Assembly (NCBI RefSeq): GCF_014648655.1
Contig: NZ_BMRN01000023.1
Span: 54,625 to 118,624, forward strand
From: Streptomyces atratus
Lineage (GTDB): Bacteria > Actinomycetota > Actinomycetes > Streptomycetales > Streptomycetaceae
Length of the DNA: 64,000 nt
Reading direction: 5' to 3'
Below the pieces are notes generated by a model. The model did not search any database, was not told where the DNA came from, and saw only the letters and a list, made by a program, of their open reading frames with translations. A program made the position numbers and the translations under genes. Below, piece after piece: positions 36,824 to 45,386 of the stretch (its first letter is position 1; every line of letters begins with the position of its first letter).

Positions 36824-36862
36824 TTCCTGGCCCCGGAGGCCGCCCACCACAGGGGCCAGGAA
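36824..36862 (+). terminator. Terminator of the sdhCAB operon
   Basis: TTCCTGGCCCC pairs with GGGGCCAGGAA (11 bp, perfect) around a 17-nt loop, just after the sdhB stop. Confidence 0.8.
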
Positions 36863-36878
36863 GTCTCGGATTCTCAAG

Positions 36879-37193
36879 TCAGGTCACGACATCACCGAGA
36901 TGTCGTCGCCGTGGACCGTGCCCTGCCCGTACCAGCCGTGCAGACAGACGGTCACCGTGCCGGTCGAGCCGGTGGTGAAGGCCACCGACTGGCGCCGGAC
37001 TGCTCCGAGAGAGCGGCCGGGCTGTCTCCGTCGTACGCCTCGAAGTACGGGGCGAAGACATGCGTGGGCAGGGGCGTCGCGGCGGTCGTGGCGGCCTGCG
37101 CGCCGGTGCCCGGTCCGAGGATCAGGCCGGCGGACGCGACGGTCGTTGCCAGGACACTCAGGACTGCGCGCCGAGTGTTCTCGGACGTCTCAT
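36879..37193 (-). pseudogene. Secreted chitinase-like gene, internal deletion relic
   Basis: GGGAGCACCCC precedes ATG 37193, but the useful frame is offset just after it. That frame reads RRAVLSVLATTVASAGLIL (signal peptide), then ATPLPTHVFAPYFEAYDGDS and SPAALSEQSGAS, matching the N-terminus of Streptomyces GH18 chitinases. It then jumps, in another frame, to QSVAFTTGSTGTVTVCLHGW, YGQG and DDISVMS, the end of a carbohydrate-binding module. Only about 100 codons remain of an expected 350-600, with a frameshift at the junction. A DasR-like palindrome about 140 bp upstream fits a former chitin-responsive gene. Confidence 0.65.
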
Positions 37194-37237
37194 GGGGTGC
37201 TCCCAGCGGGTTGAGGCAACGGGCGGATCGCACGGTT

Positions 37238-37265
37238 GGGCCGCGCCCGGTCGGGGGCGCGGCCC
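37238..37265. terminator. Hairpin between the chitinase relic and the uvrA-like gene
   Basis: GGGCCGCGCCC and GGGCGCGGCCC form an 11-bp stem with a 6-nt loop. It lies upstream of the relic start and downstream of nothing on the plus strand; it may protect against read-through from the minus-strand uvrA-like gene. Confidence 0.5.
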
Positions 37266-37332
37266 GTTCCTGTGAGTCCCGGCCGGGGGTCACACGCCGC
37301 ACGGCATGGAGCGGCCGTGAGGCATGCCCATG

Positions 37333-37348
37333 ATTGGTCTGGGCCAAT
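37333..37348. promoter_or_regulatory. DasR (dre)-like palindrome
   Basis: ATTGGTCTGGGCCAAT is an imperfect palindrome; its core TGGTCTGGGCCA matches the DasR consensus TGGTCTAGACCA at 10 of 12 positions. DasR represses chitin and GlcNAc genes (established). It lies upstream of a chitinase relic. Confidence 0.55.
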
Positions 37349-37441
37349 CTGTGGTCACTGTTCTTTGCCTTTTCATTTCCCATTGCTTGCCTGATGCGGC
37401 AACTCTCAGTGGAAAAAGGGGAGTTGAACTCGATTGAATCG

Positions 37442-39865
37442 TCATGCGAGACGGAGGGACGCCCTGAGGTACGCCGCCGTACGGCTGCCCTCCGCACGTG
37501 CGACCTCGGCGGGTGGTCCCGCCGCCACGATCCGGCCGCCCCGGTCGCCGCCGCCGGGACCGAGGTCGATCACCCGGTCGGCGCCCGCCACCACCGCCAT
37601 GTCGTGCTCCACGACCACCACCGTGTTGCCCGCGTCGACAAGACCGTGCAACTGCCGCATCAGCACCTCTACATCGGCAGGGTGCAGCCCGGTCGTCGGC
37701 TCGTCGAGCAGATACATGGTGTGGCCCCGGCGGGTACGCTGGAGCTCGGCGGCGAGCTTGATCCGCTGGGCCTCACCGCCCGACAGCTCCGTGGCGGGCT
37801 GACCGAGCCGCAGATAGCCGAGCCCGACGTCGAGCAGTGTCCGCAGACTGCGCTCGGCTGCGGGCGTACCGGCGAAGAAGCCGGCCGCCGACTCCACCGT
37901 CAGGTCCAGCACCTGCGCGATGTCGAGACCGCGCAGGGTGACCTCCAGGGTCTGAGGGTTGTACCGCGCACCGTGACAGTCGGGGCAGGGCGCGTACGTA
38001 CTGGGCAGGAAGAGCAGTTCGACGGAGATGAACCCCTCGCCCTGGCAGGTCTCGCACCGCCCGCCCGCCACGTTGAACGAGAACCGTCCGGCCTTGTAGC
38101 CGCGCTCGCGCGCCGTGTCCGTCTCGGTGAACAGCTTCCGTACGACATCGAAGAGCCCGGTGTACGTGGCCAGATTGGACCGAGGGGTACGGCCGATCGG
38201 CCTCTGGTCGACCTGCACCAGACGGTCCACCGCCTCCAGTCCCTCCGCCGAAGCGCACCCGGGCGTGGGGCGTTCGGCGGGAAGGCCGGCGGTGGCGGAG
38301 GCCTGCCGGTCGGCGAGGACACCGGCCAGCACCTGACCGACCAGGGTCGACTTCCCCGACCCCGAGACACCGGTGACGGCCGTGAAAACCCCGAGCGGAA
38401 ACTCCGCGTCCACCCCTCGCACATTGTGGCGGTCCACCCCGTTCAGCTTCAGCCACCCCGACGGCGTACGCACCTCCCGCACCGGAGCGGGCCCGTCGTC
38501 GAAGAGGAAGCGCCGGGTCGCCGACTCCGCCACCTCCGCAAGTCCGGCCGGGGGACCGCTGTGCAGCACCCGGCCCCCGTGCTCACCGGCCAGCGGTCCC
38601 ACATCGACCAGCCAGTCCGCCCGGCGCACCACATCCATCTGATGCTCCACGACGAAGACCGAGTTCCCGGCCTCCTTCAGTCGGCCGAGCACCCCCAGCA
38701 GCGACTCGGTGTCCGCCGGGTGCAGACCGGCCGAAGGCTCGTCCAGCACATAGACGACACCGAACAGGCCGGCGCGCAACTGGGTGGCGAGCCGCAGCCG
38801 TTGCAGCTCGCCGGAGGACAGTGTCGGAGCCGTACGGTCGAGGCTGAGATAGCCGAGTCCGAGCTCGGTGACCGTCTCGATCCGGGCGAGCAGATCCGCC
38901 GTCAGCACCCGCGCCGTGTCACCGCCGCCCGCACCCCGCAGTACCTCGGCGAGCGAGGTGAGCGCAAGCGCGGCGAGTTCGGCGATCGAATGGCCGGCGA
39001 AGGTGACGGCCATCGCCTCCGGACGCAGCCGGCTGCCGCCGCAGACCGGGCAGGGGGCACTGGTCAGGAAGCGCTCGGCCTTCGCCCGCAGAGTGCGGCT
39101 CTTGGAGTCCGCGAAGGTGTGCATCACATAGCGGCGGGCACTCATGTACGTACCCTGGTAAGGACGTTGGATGCGCCCCGCGTCACGCACCGGATGTACC
39201 GTCACCACCGGCTGCTCATCGGTGAACAGGATCCACTCCCGGTCCGCGGCGTCGAACTCGCGCCACGGACGGTCGATGTCGTAGCCCAGCGCGTCCAGCA
39301 CATCGCGCAGGTTCTTGCCCTGCCACGCCCCCGGCCAGGCGGCGATCGCACCGTCCCGGATCGACAGCGAGGGGTCGGGGACGAGCAACTCCTCGGCTGT
39401 GCGGTGGACACGGCCGAGACCGTGGCATTCAGGACACGCCCCGGCGGCGGTGTTCGGTGAGAAGGAGTCGGAGTCCAGCCGCTCGGCACCGGCCGGGTAG
39501 TCCCCGGCGCGCGAGAACAGCATGCGCAGGGAATTCGAGAGCGTGGTGACCGTCCCGACGGACGAACGGGCACCGGGCGCCGAGCGCCGCTGCTCCAGCG
39601 AGACGGCGGGCGGCAGCCCGGTGATCTCGCCGACCGCGGGCGCACCGACCTGATGGATCAGCCGACGGGCGTACGGGGCGACGGACTCGAAGTAGCGGCG
39701 CTGCGCCTCGGCGTAGATCGTCCCGAACGCGAGGGAGGACTTTCCGGAGCCCGAGACGCCGGTGAACACGGTGAGTGTGTCGCGCGGGATGTCGACCGAG
39801 ACGTCCTGGAGATTGTGTTCACGGGCGCCGCGCACCCGGACGTACGGATCGTGGGGGGTGGACAT
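37442..39865 (-). CDS. UvrA-like ABC ATPase (UvrA2/DrrC type)
   Basis: 807 residues from ATG 39865. Two ABC modules, each with a Walker A (TGVSGSGKSSLAFG and TGVSGSGKSTLVGQ). Zinc modules CPECHGLG, CPVCGGSRL, CETCQGEGF and CPDCHGARY are present. ABC signatures LSSGELQRLRLA and LSGGEAQRIKLA and Walker B boxes VVYVLDEPSAGLHP and MYLLDEPTTGLHP are intact. It is shorter than true UvrA (about 950) because the UvrB-binding insert is missing. UvrA2/DrrC relatives give tolerance to DNA-intercalating drugs, probably by removing them from DNA. Single gene; a TAGAAT box at 39925-39930 is a likely -10. Confidence 0.93.
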   Translation of the reverse strand: MSTPHDPYVRVRGAREHNLQDVSVDIPRDTLTVFTGVSGSGKSSLAFGTIYAEAQRRYFESVAPYARRLIHQVGAPAVGEITGLPPAVSLEQRRSAPGARSSVGTVTTLSNSLRMLFSRAGDYPAGAERLDSDSFSPNTAAGACPECHGLGRVHRTAEELLVPDPSLSIRDGAIAAWPGAWQGKNLRDVLDALGYDIDRPWREFDAADREWILFTDEQPVVTVHPVRDAGRIQRPYQGTYMSARRYVMHTFADSKSRTLRAKAERFLTSAPCPVCGGSRLRPEAMAVTFAGHSIAELAALALTSLAEVLRGAGGGDTARVLTADLLARIETVTELGLGYLSLDRTAPTLSSGELQRLRLATQLRAGLFGVVYVLDEPSAGLHPADTESLLGVLGRLKEAGNSVFVVEHQMDVVRRADWLVDVGPLAGEHGGRVLHSGPPAGLAEVAESATRRFLFDDGPAPVREVRTPSGWLKLNGVDRHNVRGVDAEFPLGVFTAVTGVSGSGKSTLVGQVLAGVLADRQASATAGLPAERPTPGCASAEGLEAVDRLVQVDQRPIGRTPRSNLATYTGLFDVVRKLFTETDTARERGYKAGRFSFNVAGGRCETCQGEGFISVELLFLPSTYAPCPDCHGARYNPQTLEVTLRGLDIAQVLDLTVESAAGFFAGTPAAERSLRTLLDVGLGYLRLGQPATELSGGEAQRIKLAAELQRTRRGHTMYLLDEPTTGLHPADVEVLMRQLHGLVDAGNTVVVVEHDMAVVAGADRVIDLGPGGGDRGGRIVAAGPPAEVARAEGSRTAAYLRASLRLA

Positions 39866-39945
39866 GTGCGCGGGGACTCCGTACGGATCGGGGCAGGGCC
39901 GACGGCCTGTGGACAAACACTCCGATTCTAGGCGTCAGAAATGGC

Positions 39946-40137
39946 TCAGGAGCGGCGAGGCCCGTAGGTACGGGACCGGTCGGCGTAGGACTGCCGGATC
40001 GTGTCCCGGGCCCCGGACGACCGGAGGCCGGTCCTGCCGGACCGGCCTCGGATCAGGCTGGACAGGTCCTGGAGGAGGGTGCTGAAGATCTTGGCCGGGC
40101 TCGCGACGCCCGGCACGTACATCTGCGGCGTTGCCGG
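39946..40137 (-). pseudogene. Unrecognised C-terminal coding relic next to the pyruvyl transferase
   Basis: One minus-strand frame reads MYVPGVASPAKIFSTLLQDL, then SSLIRGRSG and a basic end before a stop at 39946. It has coding-like composition but no start or Shine-Dalgarno sequence, and is cut off at the inverted duplication. The same PAKIFSTL string is encoded on the opposite strand at about 40250-40272. Protein family not recognised. Confidence 0.35.
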
Positions 40138-40272
40138 AGCGTCCTCATAGCTCCTTCCCCAAGCTCTCAACTTCGTTCGAGCAGGGGAGACCCCATTCAA
40201 GGACGCTCCGGCGCCTTGCAGCTGCACCCACCGAACGCCGCTCCCTGAACCGGCCAAGATCTTCAGCACCCT
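40076..40272. repeat. Inverted duplication with the 45-nt repeat near its centre
   Basis: The outer 23 bp (40076-40098 and 40250-40272) are perfectly complementary, and inner stretches (CCGGAGCGTCCT near 40134 and AGGACGCTCCGG near 40200) match too. Between them the arms are diverged. The arms encode related peptides (DAPA...PAKIFSTL) on opposite strands. The whole could fold as a long hairpin. Confidence 0.75.
40150..40194 (+). repeat. 45-nt dispersed repeat, copy C
   Basis: GCTCCTTCCCCAAGCTCTC at the start and GTTCGAGCAGGGGAGACCCC at the end; nearly identical to copy A (20602), with two or three differences, and closely similar to copy B (21651). It lies at the centre of the inverted duplication. 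Confidence 0.9.
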
Positions 40273-41661
40273 CTAGCGCGACGGACGCAGGGCGCGCTTT
40301 ATGGGCCTTCCCACGACACTGCGGGCCCGCTGGTACGTGGAGCGCTGGACGGGCAGCGTGCTCTTCGCGAGTTTCCGCTGGAGCTGGGTGTTCTGGTCGG
40401 TGAGGTCCGTCAGCTGGGACTGGAGCCAGTTGAGTCGCGCACCCATCGTGGAGGCGTCGGCTCCGACCCAGGGGCGGACACCCGGAGGATAGGCCAGCGT
40501 GCTGATCCGTGCCTCGAAGGCCGCACCGCTGTCGCCGTGGGTGAAGGTGTTCTCCAGGCCGTTCTTGTCGAGGAAGTTCATGAACCGGTCGAACCGCTCC
40601 CGGTGACCGCGCATCAGCGGCCCGAAGTCCGCCTCGGCGCAGAGGTCGGCGGGGTCGAGGTCGAAGGGGGCCTTGGCGAGCATCCGGTGCGGGATGTCGA
40701 AGTAGCGGCACAGCTCCAGCGTCCGGGAGTCGCCACAGAGCACGGTGGCGGGCGTTCCGGCCAGCAGCGCTGCGATGTTGCCGTGGATCCTGGAGCCGAA
40801 GGAGAAGTCGAAGCCTCGCAGGTCGTCCATCCAGGTGACCGGGTCGATGTAGACCCGGACCTTGTCCTCCCCGTACATGGGGTGGTCGGGGTGGGTGGGG
40901 ATGTCGGTCAGCGAGGCGTTCTGATGGGACAGGTCGCGCCAGTGCAGCTGACGTGCTTCGGAGATGTTCTGGCCGATGAACCGGAGGTGGGGGTAGCGCG
41001 CGTGGGTGCGGTTGATGATCTTCCCGAGCTTGTGCTTCCGCACGGCGTCGTGCGATCCGTTGACGGCGATCCGCGACGCGGGCCCGAGTGCCCGGCCGCT
41101 CTCCCGGATGTCGATCCTGCTGCCGTTGAGGAACATCGAGGGACAGCCGATGACGTCCACGTCACGGAAACCCATGTCCCGCAGATACCGCTCGGTGAAT
41201 TCCCCGCGCACGCCGATGGAGGCGCTGTGGTCGAGCACGGCCGAGACGAACGCGTGGACCGTCGGCTGCATGGGCTTCAGCCGGTCCGCGGAGTAGTTGA
41301 CGCCGGTCTGGGCACCCACACCCGGGACTACGACCGGGATCTTCAGTTTCGAGATCAGCTGCGTCAGGCGCTCCAGCTGGCGCTCGAAGGACGGCCGGAA
41401 GGCGTTGGCGAGCGGGATGACGAAGACGTCGTACTCGCTGTTGATCCGGTCGGCATCGGCGACCCTGGTGGCGATGCCGTTCGACACCACCTCTGAACGT
41501 GGCGTCTCCAGGATCTTGTGAGCGGCGTCGCTGAAGATCAGGTTGCCTGAGTTGGTGGCGAACACGTCCTCATGGAGAGCTCGTTCGACAGGGACGACGT
41601 CGTAGGGGCTCTTCCCTGAACGCAGGAGTATTCGCTTCACATGGTTAACGTTGGATGCCAC
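40273..41661 (-). CDS. Polysaccharide pyruvyl transferase family protein
   Basis: 462 residues from GTG 41661, 7 nt after TATATT (leaderless). The fold shows VVVPGVGAQTGVNYSADRLK, SIGVRGEFTERYLRDMGFRD and FSFGSRIHGNIAALLAGTPA, the core of the PS_pyruv_trans family that adds pyruvate ketals to cell-surface polysaccharides. It ends in a coiled-coil-like stretch (LNWLQSQLTDLTDQNTQLQR) and a basic tail. The promoter region has an inverted repeat GAACG-AAAAG-CGTTC just upstream of the -10 and is AT-rich compared with the rest. No glycosyltransferases are next to it, so its polymer is unknown. Confidence 0.9.
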   Translation of the reverse strand: MASNVNHVKRILLRSGKSPYDVVPVERALHEDVFATNSGNLIFSDAAHKILETPRSEVVSNGIATRVADADRINSEYDVFVIPLANAFRPSFERQLERLTQLISKLKIPVVVPGVGAQTGVNYSADRLKPMQPTVHAFVSAVLDHSASIGVRGEFTERYLRDMGFRDVDVIGCPSMFLNGSRIDIRESGRALGPASRIAVNGSHDAVRKHKLGKIINRTHARYPHLRFIGQNISEARQLHWRDLSHQNASLTDIPTHPDHPMYGEDKVRVYIDPVTWMDDLRGFDFSFGSRIHGNIAALLAGTPATVLCGDSRTLELCRYFDIPHRMLAKAPFDLDPADLCAEADFGPLMRGHRERFDRFMNFLDKNGLENTFTHGDSGAAFEARISTLAYPPGVRPWVGADASTMGARLNWLQSQLTDLTDQNTQLQRKLAKSTLPVQRSTYQRARSVVGRPIKRALRPSR

Positions 41662-41909
41662 AAACCTGAATATAGCTTTACGAACGCTTTTCGTTCCATG
41701 CGCATCCTGTACAGCTTTTTACGGTCCGTGCGGAACGTAGGGGCATGATCACACATCCGCGCGCGTGAGCGAGCGCGGGGGTTGTGTAACGGACGTCTCG
41801 GGGCGGTCCTCGTGAGGTCCTCGCCACGCACTCTTGAGTGCCGGACGGCCCCGCCCGTACGCTGCGTCCTGCGCACGGGCGCGCCTACCGGGGAGGCGGA
41901 AGCGCCGTC

Positions 41910-42989
41910 ATGGCCGATTCACTGTCCGAGGACGACATCCTCGAAGCGATCGCCCGGCACACCGGCCGGCCCGGACAGGGGCCGCAGCTGCGGCGGACCG
42001 GCGCCGACATCGCTCAACTGCCGATGCTCGACCTGCGAATCGTCCGGTCCGTGGAGACCCGTACCACGCGGCCGGAGACCAGGCCCGGCACCTACGACAC
42101 GTCGGGGCGGCCCACGTACGAAGGCGATCTGCGTGACCATCCGGTCGAGCCGCCGAAGGACCCGGCGGTTTCGCGGACGGTGGAGTTCGTGCTCCGTGGC
42201 TCGGTGCGAACGGCGCCCTGCGGCTGCGACGAGGGACGGCAGCCGTGCTCGCGGTGCCGGGCCAAGGGAAAGCTGCGCTGTGACACCGGCCCGATGTGCC
42301 CGGCCTGCAGGGGTGTCGCGCCGTGCACCTGGTGCGACGGCACGGGGGAACGCCGCAAGGACCGCACGGCGGCCGAGCCGGCGCGGGAGAAGCCCGCTGC
42401 CGGGCGGACCACCTGCGTGAAGTGCCGCAAACCCCGCACCGCGTGTCCGGAATGTCGGGGATGGGGCACCAAGAAGTGTCCGCAGTGCGACGACACGGGC
42501 TTCAGGGTCTGCCCGGTCTGCTCGGGCGAGAGATCGACGGAGCACGCCCCGTGCGACGGTACGGGCCTGGTCACCCTGTGGACCGGGGGTTCGGTCGGAC
42601 ACGCACCCGAGCGGACCGTGCTGAAACTGCCGGAGCCGGCACCGCCGCTGCGCGTCCGGCAGCAGACGGGACGCGTCGGTGTGTGGGAACGCGTCACTCT
42701 GACCTCGGCCGGCGACCCGCTCCCCGACGGTCTGGACCCGGCCCACATCGAGGCCGTCGAGTCGGCCCTCGTGCCGCTCCAGGGCGAAGTGGCCCGACGC
42801 GTGGACCTCGGCCGGCTGCAGCTGGCCGCGGTCTCGATTCCCGACGATCCCGACCACGTCTTCTATGTCTTCCCCGGACGCGATGGTCCCGAGGTCCTTC
42901 CGATCTGGTCGCGGCGCCGGTCCCTGAGGGTCGCCGCAGTGGCGGCCGGTGTGGTCGTGCTGGTGCTCCTGGTGGTTGCACTGGTCTGA
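41910..42989 (+). CDS. Tail-anchored protein with a DnaJ-like multi-CxxC zinc region
   Basis: 359 residues from ATG 41910 (GGGAGGCGGAAGC upstream). After an acidic helical start (SLSEDDILEAIARHTG), residues about 105-225 hold seven CxxC pairs (CSRC, CPAC, CTWC, CVKC, CPEC, CPQC, CPVC) plus single cysteines, spaced by CDGTG/CDDTG/CRGWG elements as in the DnaJ cysteine-rich domain. A roughly 90-residue mixed domain follows. The last 21 residues (RVAAVAAGVVVLVLLVVALV) are one helix, so the protein is anchored by its C-terminus with the zinc region probably in the cytoplasm. No J-domain. A disulfide- or zinc-dependent chaperone role is only a guess. A HAD phosphatase gene follows by 12 bp. Confidence 0.85.
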   Translation: MADSLSEDDILEAIARHTGRPGQGPQLRRTGADIAQLPMLDLRIVRSVETRTTRPETRPGTYDTSGRPTYEGDLRDHPVEPPKDPAVSRTVEFVLRGSVRTAPCGCDEGRQPCSRCRAKGKLRCDTGPMCPACRGVAPCTWCDGTGERRKDRTAAEPAREKPAAGRTTCVKCRKPRTACPECRGWGTKKCPQCDDTGFRVCPVCSGERSTEHAPCDGTGLVTLWTGGSVGHAPERTVLKLPEPAPPLRVRQQTGRVGVWERVTLTSAGDPLPDGLDPAHIEAVESALVPLQGEVARRVDLGRLQLAAVSIPDDPDHVFYVFPGRDGPEVLPIWSRRRSLRVAAVAAGVVVLVLLVVALV

Positions 42990-43001
42990 TTTGCTGGGGG
43001 T

Positions 43002-43490
43002 GTGAGAAGCGACCACCGGCCCCTGGCCGTATTCGACTTGGACGGCACGCTCGCGCACACCGGCCACCGGCAGCACTATCTGGAGGGGCGACGGCGCGAC
43101 TGGAACAGCTTCTTCTCCGCGGCCGTCGACGACCCGCCGCTTCCCGAAGGAGTGCGGCTGGTGCTGAGCAGCGCCGAGGAATGTGAGGTCAGGTATCTCA
43201 CCGGCCGGCCCGAGCGCTGCCGCCGGGACACCGTGGCCTGGCTGGCGGGACAGGGACTGCCCGAGGGGCGGTTGTACATGCGCCGCAATGACGACCGCAG
43301 GCCGGCCCGGCACGCCAAGCTGGAGATCTTGAAGAGGCTGGGCCGAGAGTATGAGGTGCGGATGCTGGTCGATGACGACGAACTCGTCTGCGATGCGGCG
43401 GAGCGGGCCGGGTTCGCCGTGGTGCGGGCCCGCTGGACGAAGGTGTCGCCCGCGCTCGAGGATGCGCAGGAGCGTGAGGGCCGTACGTGA
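43002..43490 (+). CDS. HAD-superfamily phosphatase domain protein
   Basis: 162 residues from GTG 43002. LAVFDLDGTLAHTGHRQHYL carries motif I (DxDGT), YLTGRPERCRRDT motif II, and VRMLVDDDELVCDAAERAG the late acidic motif. It resembles the phosphatase half of phage-type polynucleotide kinases. Substrate unknown; a 3'-phosphate on nucleic acid or a small sugar phosphate are both possible. Ends convergently with dodecin. Confidence 0.8.
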   Translation: MRSDHRPLAVFDLDGTLAHTGHRQHYLEGRRRDWNSFFSAAVDDPPLPEGVRLVLSSAEECEVRYLTGRPERCRRDTVAWLAGQGLPEGRLYMRRNDDRRPARHAKLEILKRLGREYEVRMLVDDDELVCDAAERAGFAVVRARWTKVSPALEDAQEREGRT

Positions 43491-43539
43491 TTCCGACGTC
43501 GGAACCGGCTGGACGCGGCCCTGATCCGGTCGCGCCGGA

Positions 43540-43755
43540 TCAGCTCGTCTCATCGAGCCGGAAGCCCACCTTCAGGCCCACCTGATAGTGCTCGACCCGG
43601 CCATCCGTGATCTCTCCGCGAACCTGTGTGATCTCGAACCAATCGAGATTGTGCAACGTTTCCGAAGCTCTCGCGATGCCTCTGCGGATGGCGTCGTCGA
43701 CGCCTTCATGAGAGGTTCCCACGATTTCCGTGACCCGATAGATGTGATTCGACAT
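43540..43755 (-). CDS. Dodecin (flavin-binding)
   Basis: 71 residues from ATG 43755 with GGAGACATAAG upstream. IYRVTEIVGTSHEGVDDAIR, HNLDWFEITQVRGEITDGRV and EHYQVGLKVGFRL give the whole dodecin fold; the Trp and Gln that stack on flavin are in DWFEITQVRG. Twelve copies form a hollow shell that stores riboflavin, FMN or FAD. It is divergent from the sugar-binding lipoprotein gene. Confidence 0.93.
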   Translation of the reverse strand: MSNHIYRVTEIVGTSHEGVDDAIRRGIARASETLHNLDWFEITQVRGEITDGRVEHYQVGLKVGFRLDETS

Positions 43756-43956
43756 CTTATGTCTCCTCTCGTCCCTACCACGGTGCCCTACCCGGCCCGG
43801 GTGCGCGAGAGGTCGGTGTGCGGAATGCGTGATGAACGGGACTTGACCAGAGCAATGGTCCATACCAAAATCCAGCCACGCCCGTGCGAGCGCCGCCCGC
43901 AGTCCCCCACACCGGGTTCTGAATTTCGTCGTGCCGTTTCGCAGAAGGTGAACCTG

Positions 43957-45213
43957 GTGAAGAACCGCATACTCGTCGGAGCCGTTGCGCTCGTTTCCAC
44001 CTTTGCGCTGGGCGGATGCGGCTTTGTCCCGGGCTCGGAAGCGTCCAGCAGCAAAAAGGTCACGATCTGGCTGATGAAGGACAGCGTCTCCGCCGATTTC
44101 CTGAAGCGCTTCACGAAGACGTACGAGGACGAACACCCCTCCATCGAGCTCGAGTTCAAGATTCAGAGCTGGAGCGGCATCGGCCCGAAGGTCACCGACG
44201 CGCTCAAGGGCAAGGACACCCCGGACGTCATCGAGGTCGGAAACACCCAGGTCCCCCAGTACGCGGAGAGCGGCGGGCTGCGCGACCTCACCCTGGAGTC
44301 CGTGCGCGACCTCGGCAGCGAGGACTGGCTGCCCGGTCTCGCCGACCCGGGCAGCATCGACGGCGTCCAGTACGGCATCCCCTGGTACGCAGCCAATCGA
44401 GTGGTGATCTACAACAAGGACCTCTTCGAGCAGGCCGGTATCAAGACCCCGCCGAAGACCCGGGACGAGTGGATCGCGGACAGCGAACAGCTGAACCGGA
44501 ACGGCAATCAGGGCATCTATCTCGCGGGCCAGAACTGGTATGTCCTCGCCGGATTCATCTGGGACGAGGGCGGCGAACTGGCCGAGGAGAGGGGCGGTGA
44601 CTGGGAAGGCGCCCTGGACAGCCCCGGCGCAATCAGGGGCATGAACTTCTACAAAGAACTCCAGGCGCTCGGTGACGGCCCCAAGGACGCGGACGAGGAA
44701 AGGCCCCCGCAGGCCAAGGTCTTTGCCAAGGGCGATGTCGCGCAGATCATCTCGGTGCCCGGCGCCGCCGCGCAGATCGAGCAGCTGAACCCCGAACTCA
44801 AGGGAAAGCTGGGCTACTTCCCGATCCCGGGCAAGACCGCGAAGGCTCCCGGGTCCGTTTTCACCGGCGGGTCCGACCTGATCGTTCCGGAGAAGGCGGG
44901 CCGGCGCTCCGCGGGGATCGATGTGATCAAGGCGCTGGCGGGCCGGAAGTGGCAGGAGGAACTCGCCAGGACCATGAGCTATGTGCCCAACAAGCCCGGT
45001 CTCGCGCGTGTCATCGTGGGACAGGAGGGCACCGCGGCGATGGCCCACGGCGCCACGAAGGGGCGTGCGACGCCCAACTCGCCGCAGTGGGCGAATGTCG
45101 AGGCCGTCAACCCGATCAAGCCGTACATGACGGCCGTTCTCCAGGGCGGCGACCCGCAGGAAGAGGCGAAGGCCGCCTCGAAGAAGATCACCGACCGGCT
45201 CACGGGCGGCTGA
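43957..45213 (+). CDS. ABC transporter sugar-binding lipoprotein (orphan)
   Basis: 418 residues from GTG 43957 (AGAAGG 8 nt upstream). The signal ends in the lipobox FALGGC. The mature protein is a family-1 solute-binding protein: KKVTIWLMKDSVSADFLKRF, DTPDVIEVGNTQVPQYAESG and YAANRVVIYNKDLFEQAGIK are typical of oligosaccharide importers such as chitobiose or maltose. Neither permease nor ATPase genes are beside it, so it must feed a transporter encoded elsewhere, perhaps one sharing the MsiK ATPase. Ends at a hairpin at 45321. Confidence 0.9.
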   Translation: MKNRILVGAVALVSTFALGGCGFVPGSEASSSKKVTIWLMKDSVSADFLKRFTKTYEDEHPSIELEFKIQSWSGIGPKVTDALKGKDTPDVIEVGNTQVPQYAESGGLRDLTLESVRDLGSEDWLPGLADPGSIDGVQYGIPWYAANRVVIYNKDLFEQAGIKTPPKTRDEWIADSEQLNRNGNQGIYLAGQNWYVLAGFIWDEGGELAEERGGDWEGALDSPGAIRGMNFYKELQALGDGPKDADEERPPQAKVFAKGDVAQIISVPGAAAQIEQLNPELKGKLGYFPIPGKTAKAPGSVFTGGSDLIVPEKAGRRSAGIDVIKALAGRKWQEELARTMSYVPNKPGLARVIVGQEGTAAMAHGATKGRATPNSPQWANVEAVNPIKPYMTAVLQGGDPQEEAKAASKKITDRLTGG

Positions 45214-45320
45214 CACACTCAGCACCGATCCGCTCGGTCACACTCGGGATTCAGCCTTCGCACATCCCGGCTCTCCCATGCGGTCATGTCGAATCCAGCC
45301 GGTCACGGAAGAAGTAAGGG

Positions 45321-45352
45321 GCCGGGCTTTCACAGCAGTGCGAAGGCCCGGC
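45321..45352 (+). terminator. Hairpin between the sugar-binding gene and olsB
   Basis: GCCGGGCTTTC pairs with GAAGGCCCGGC with one mismatch and a 10-nt loop, about 110 bp after the lipoprotein stop. Confidence 0.5.
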
Positions 45353-45386
45353 GGCCGCCCTTGCCGATCCGTCCCCGGAGACCGTC

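Noticed and set aside
36811..37441. A mobile element between sdhB and the uvrA-like gene
   Set aside because: The stretch is explained by a terminator, a chitinase relic, a hairpin and a DasR-like site.
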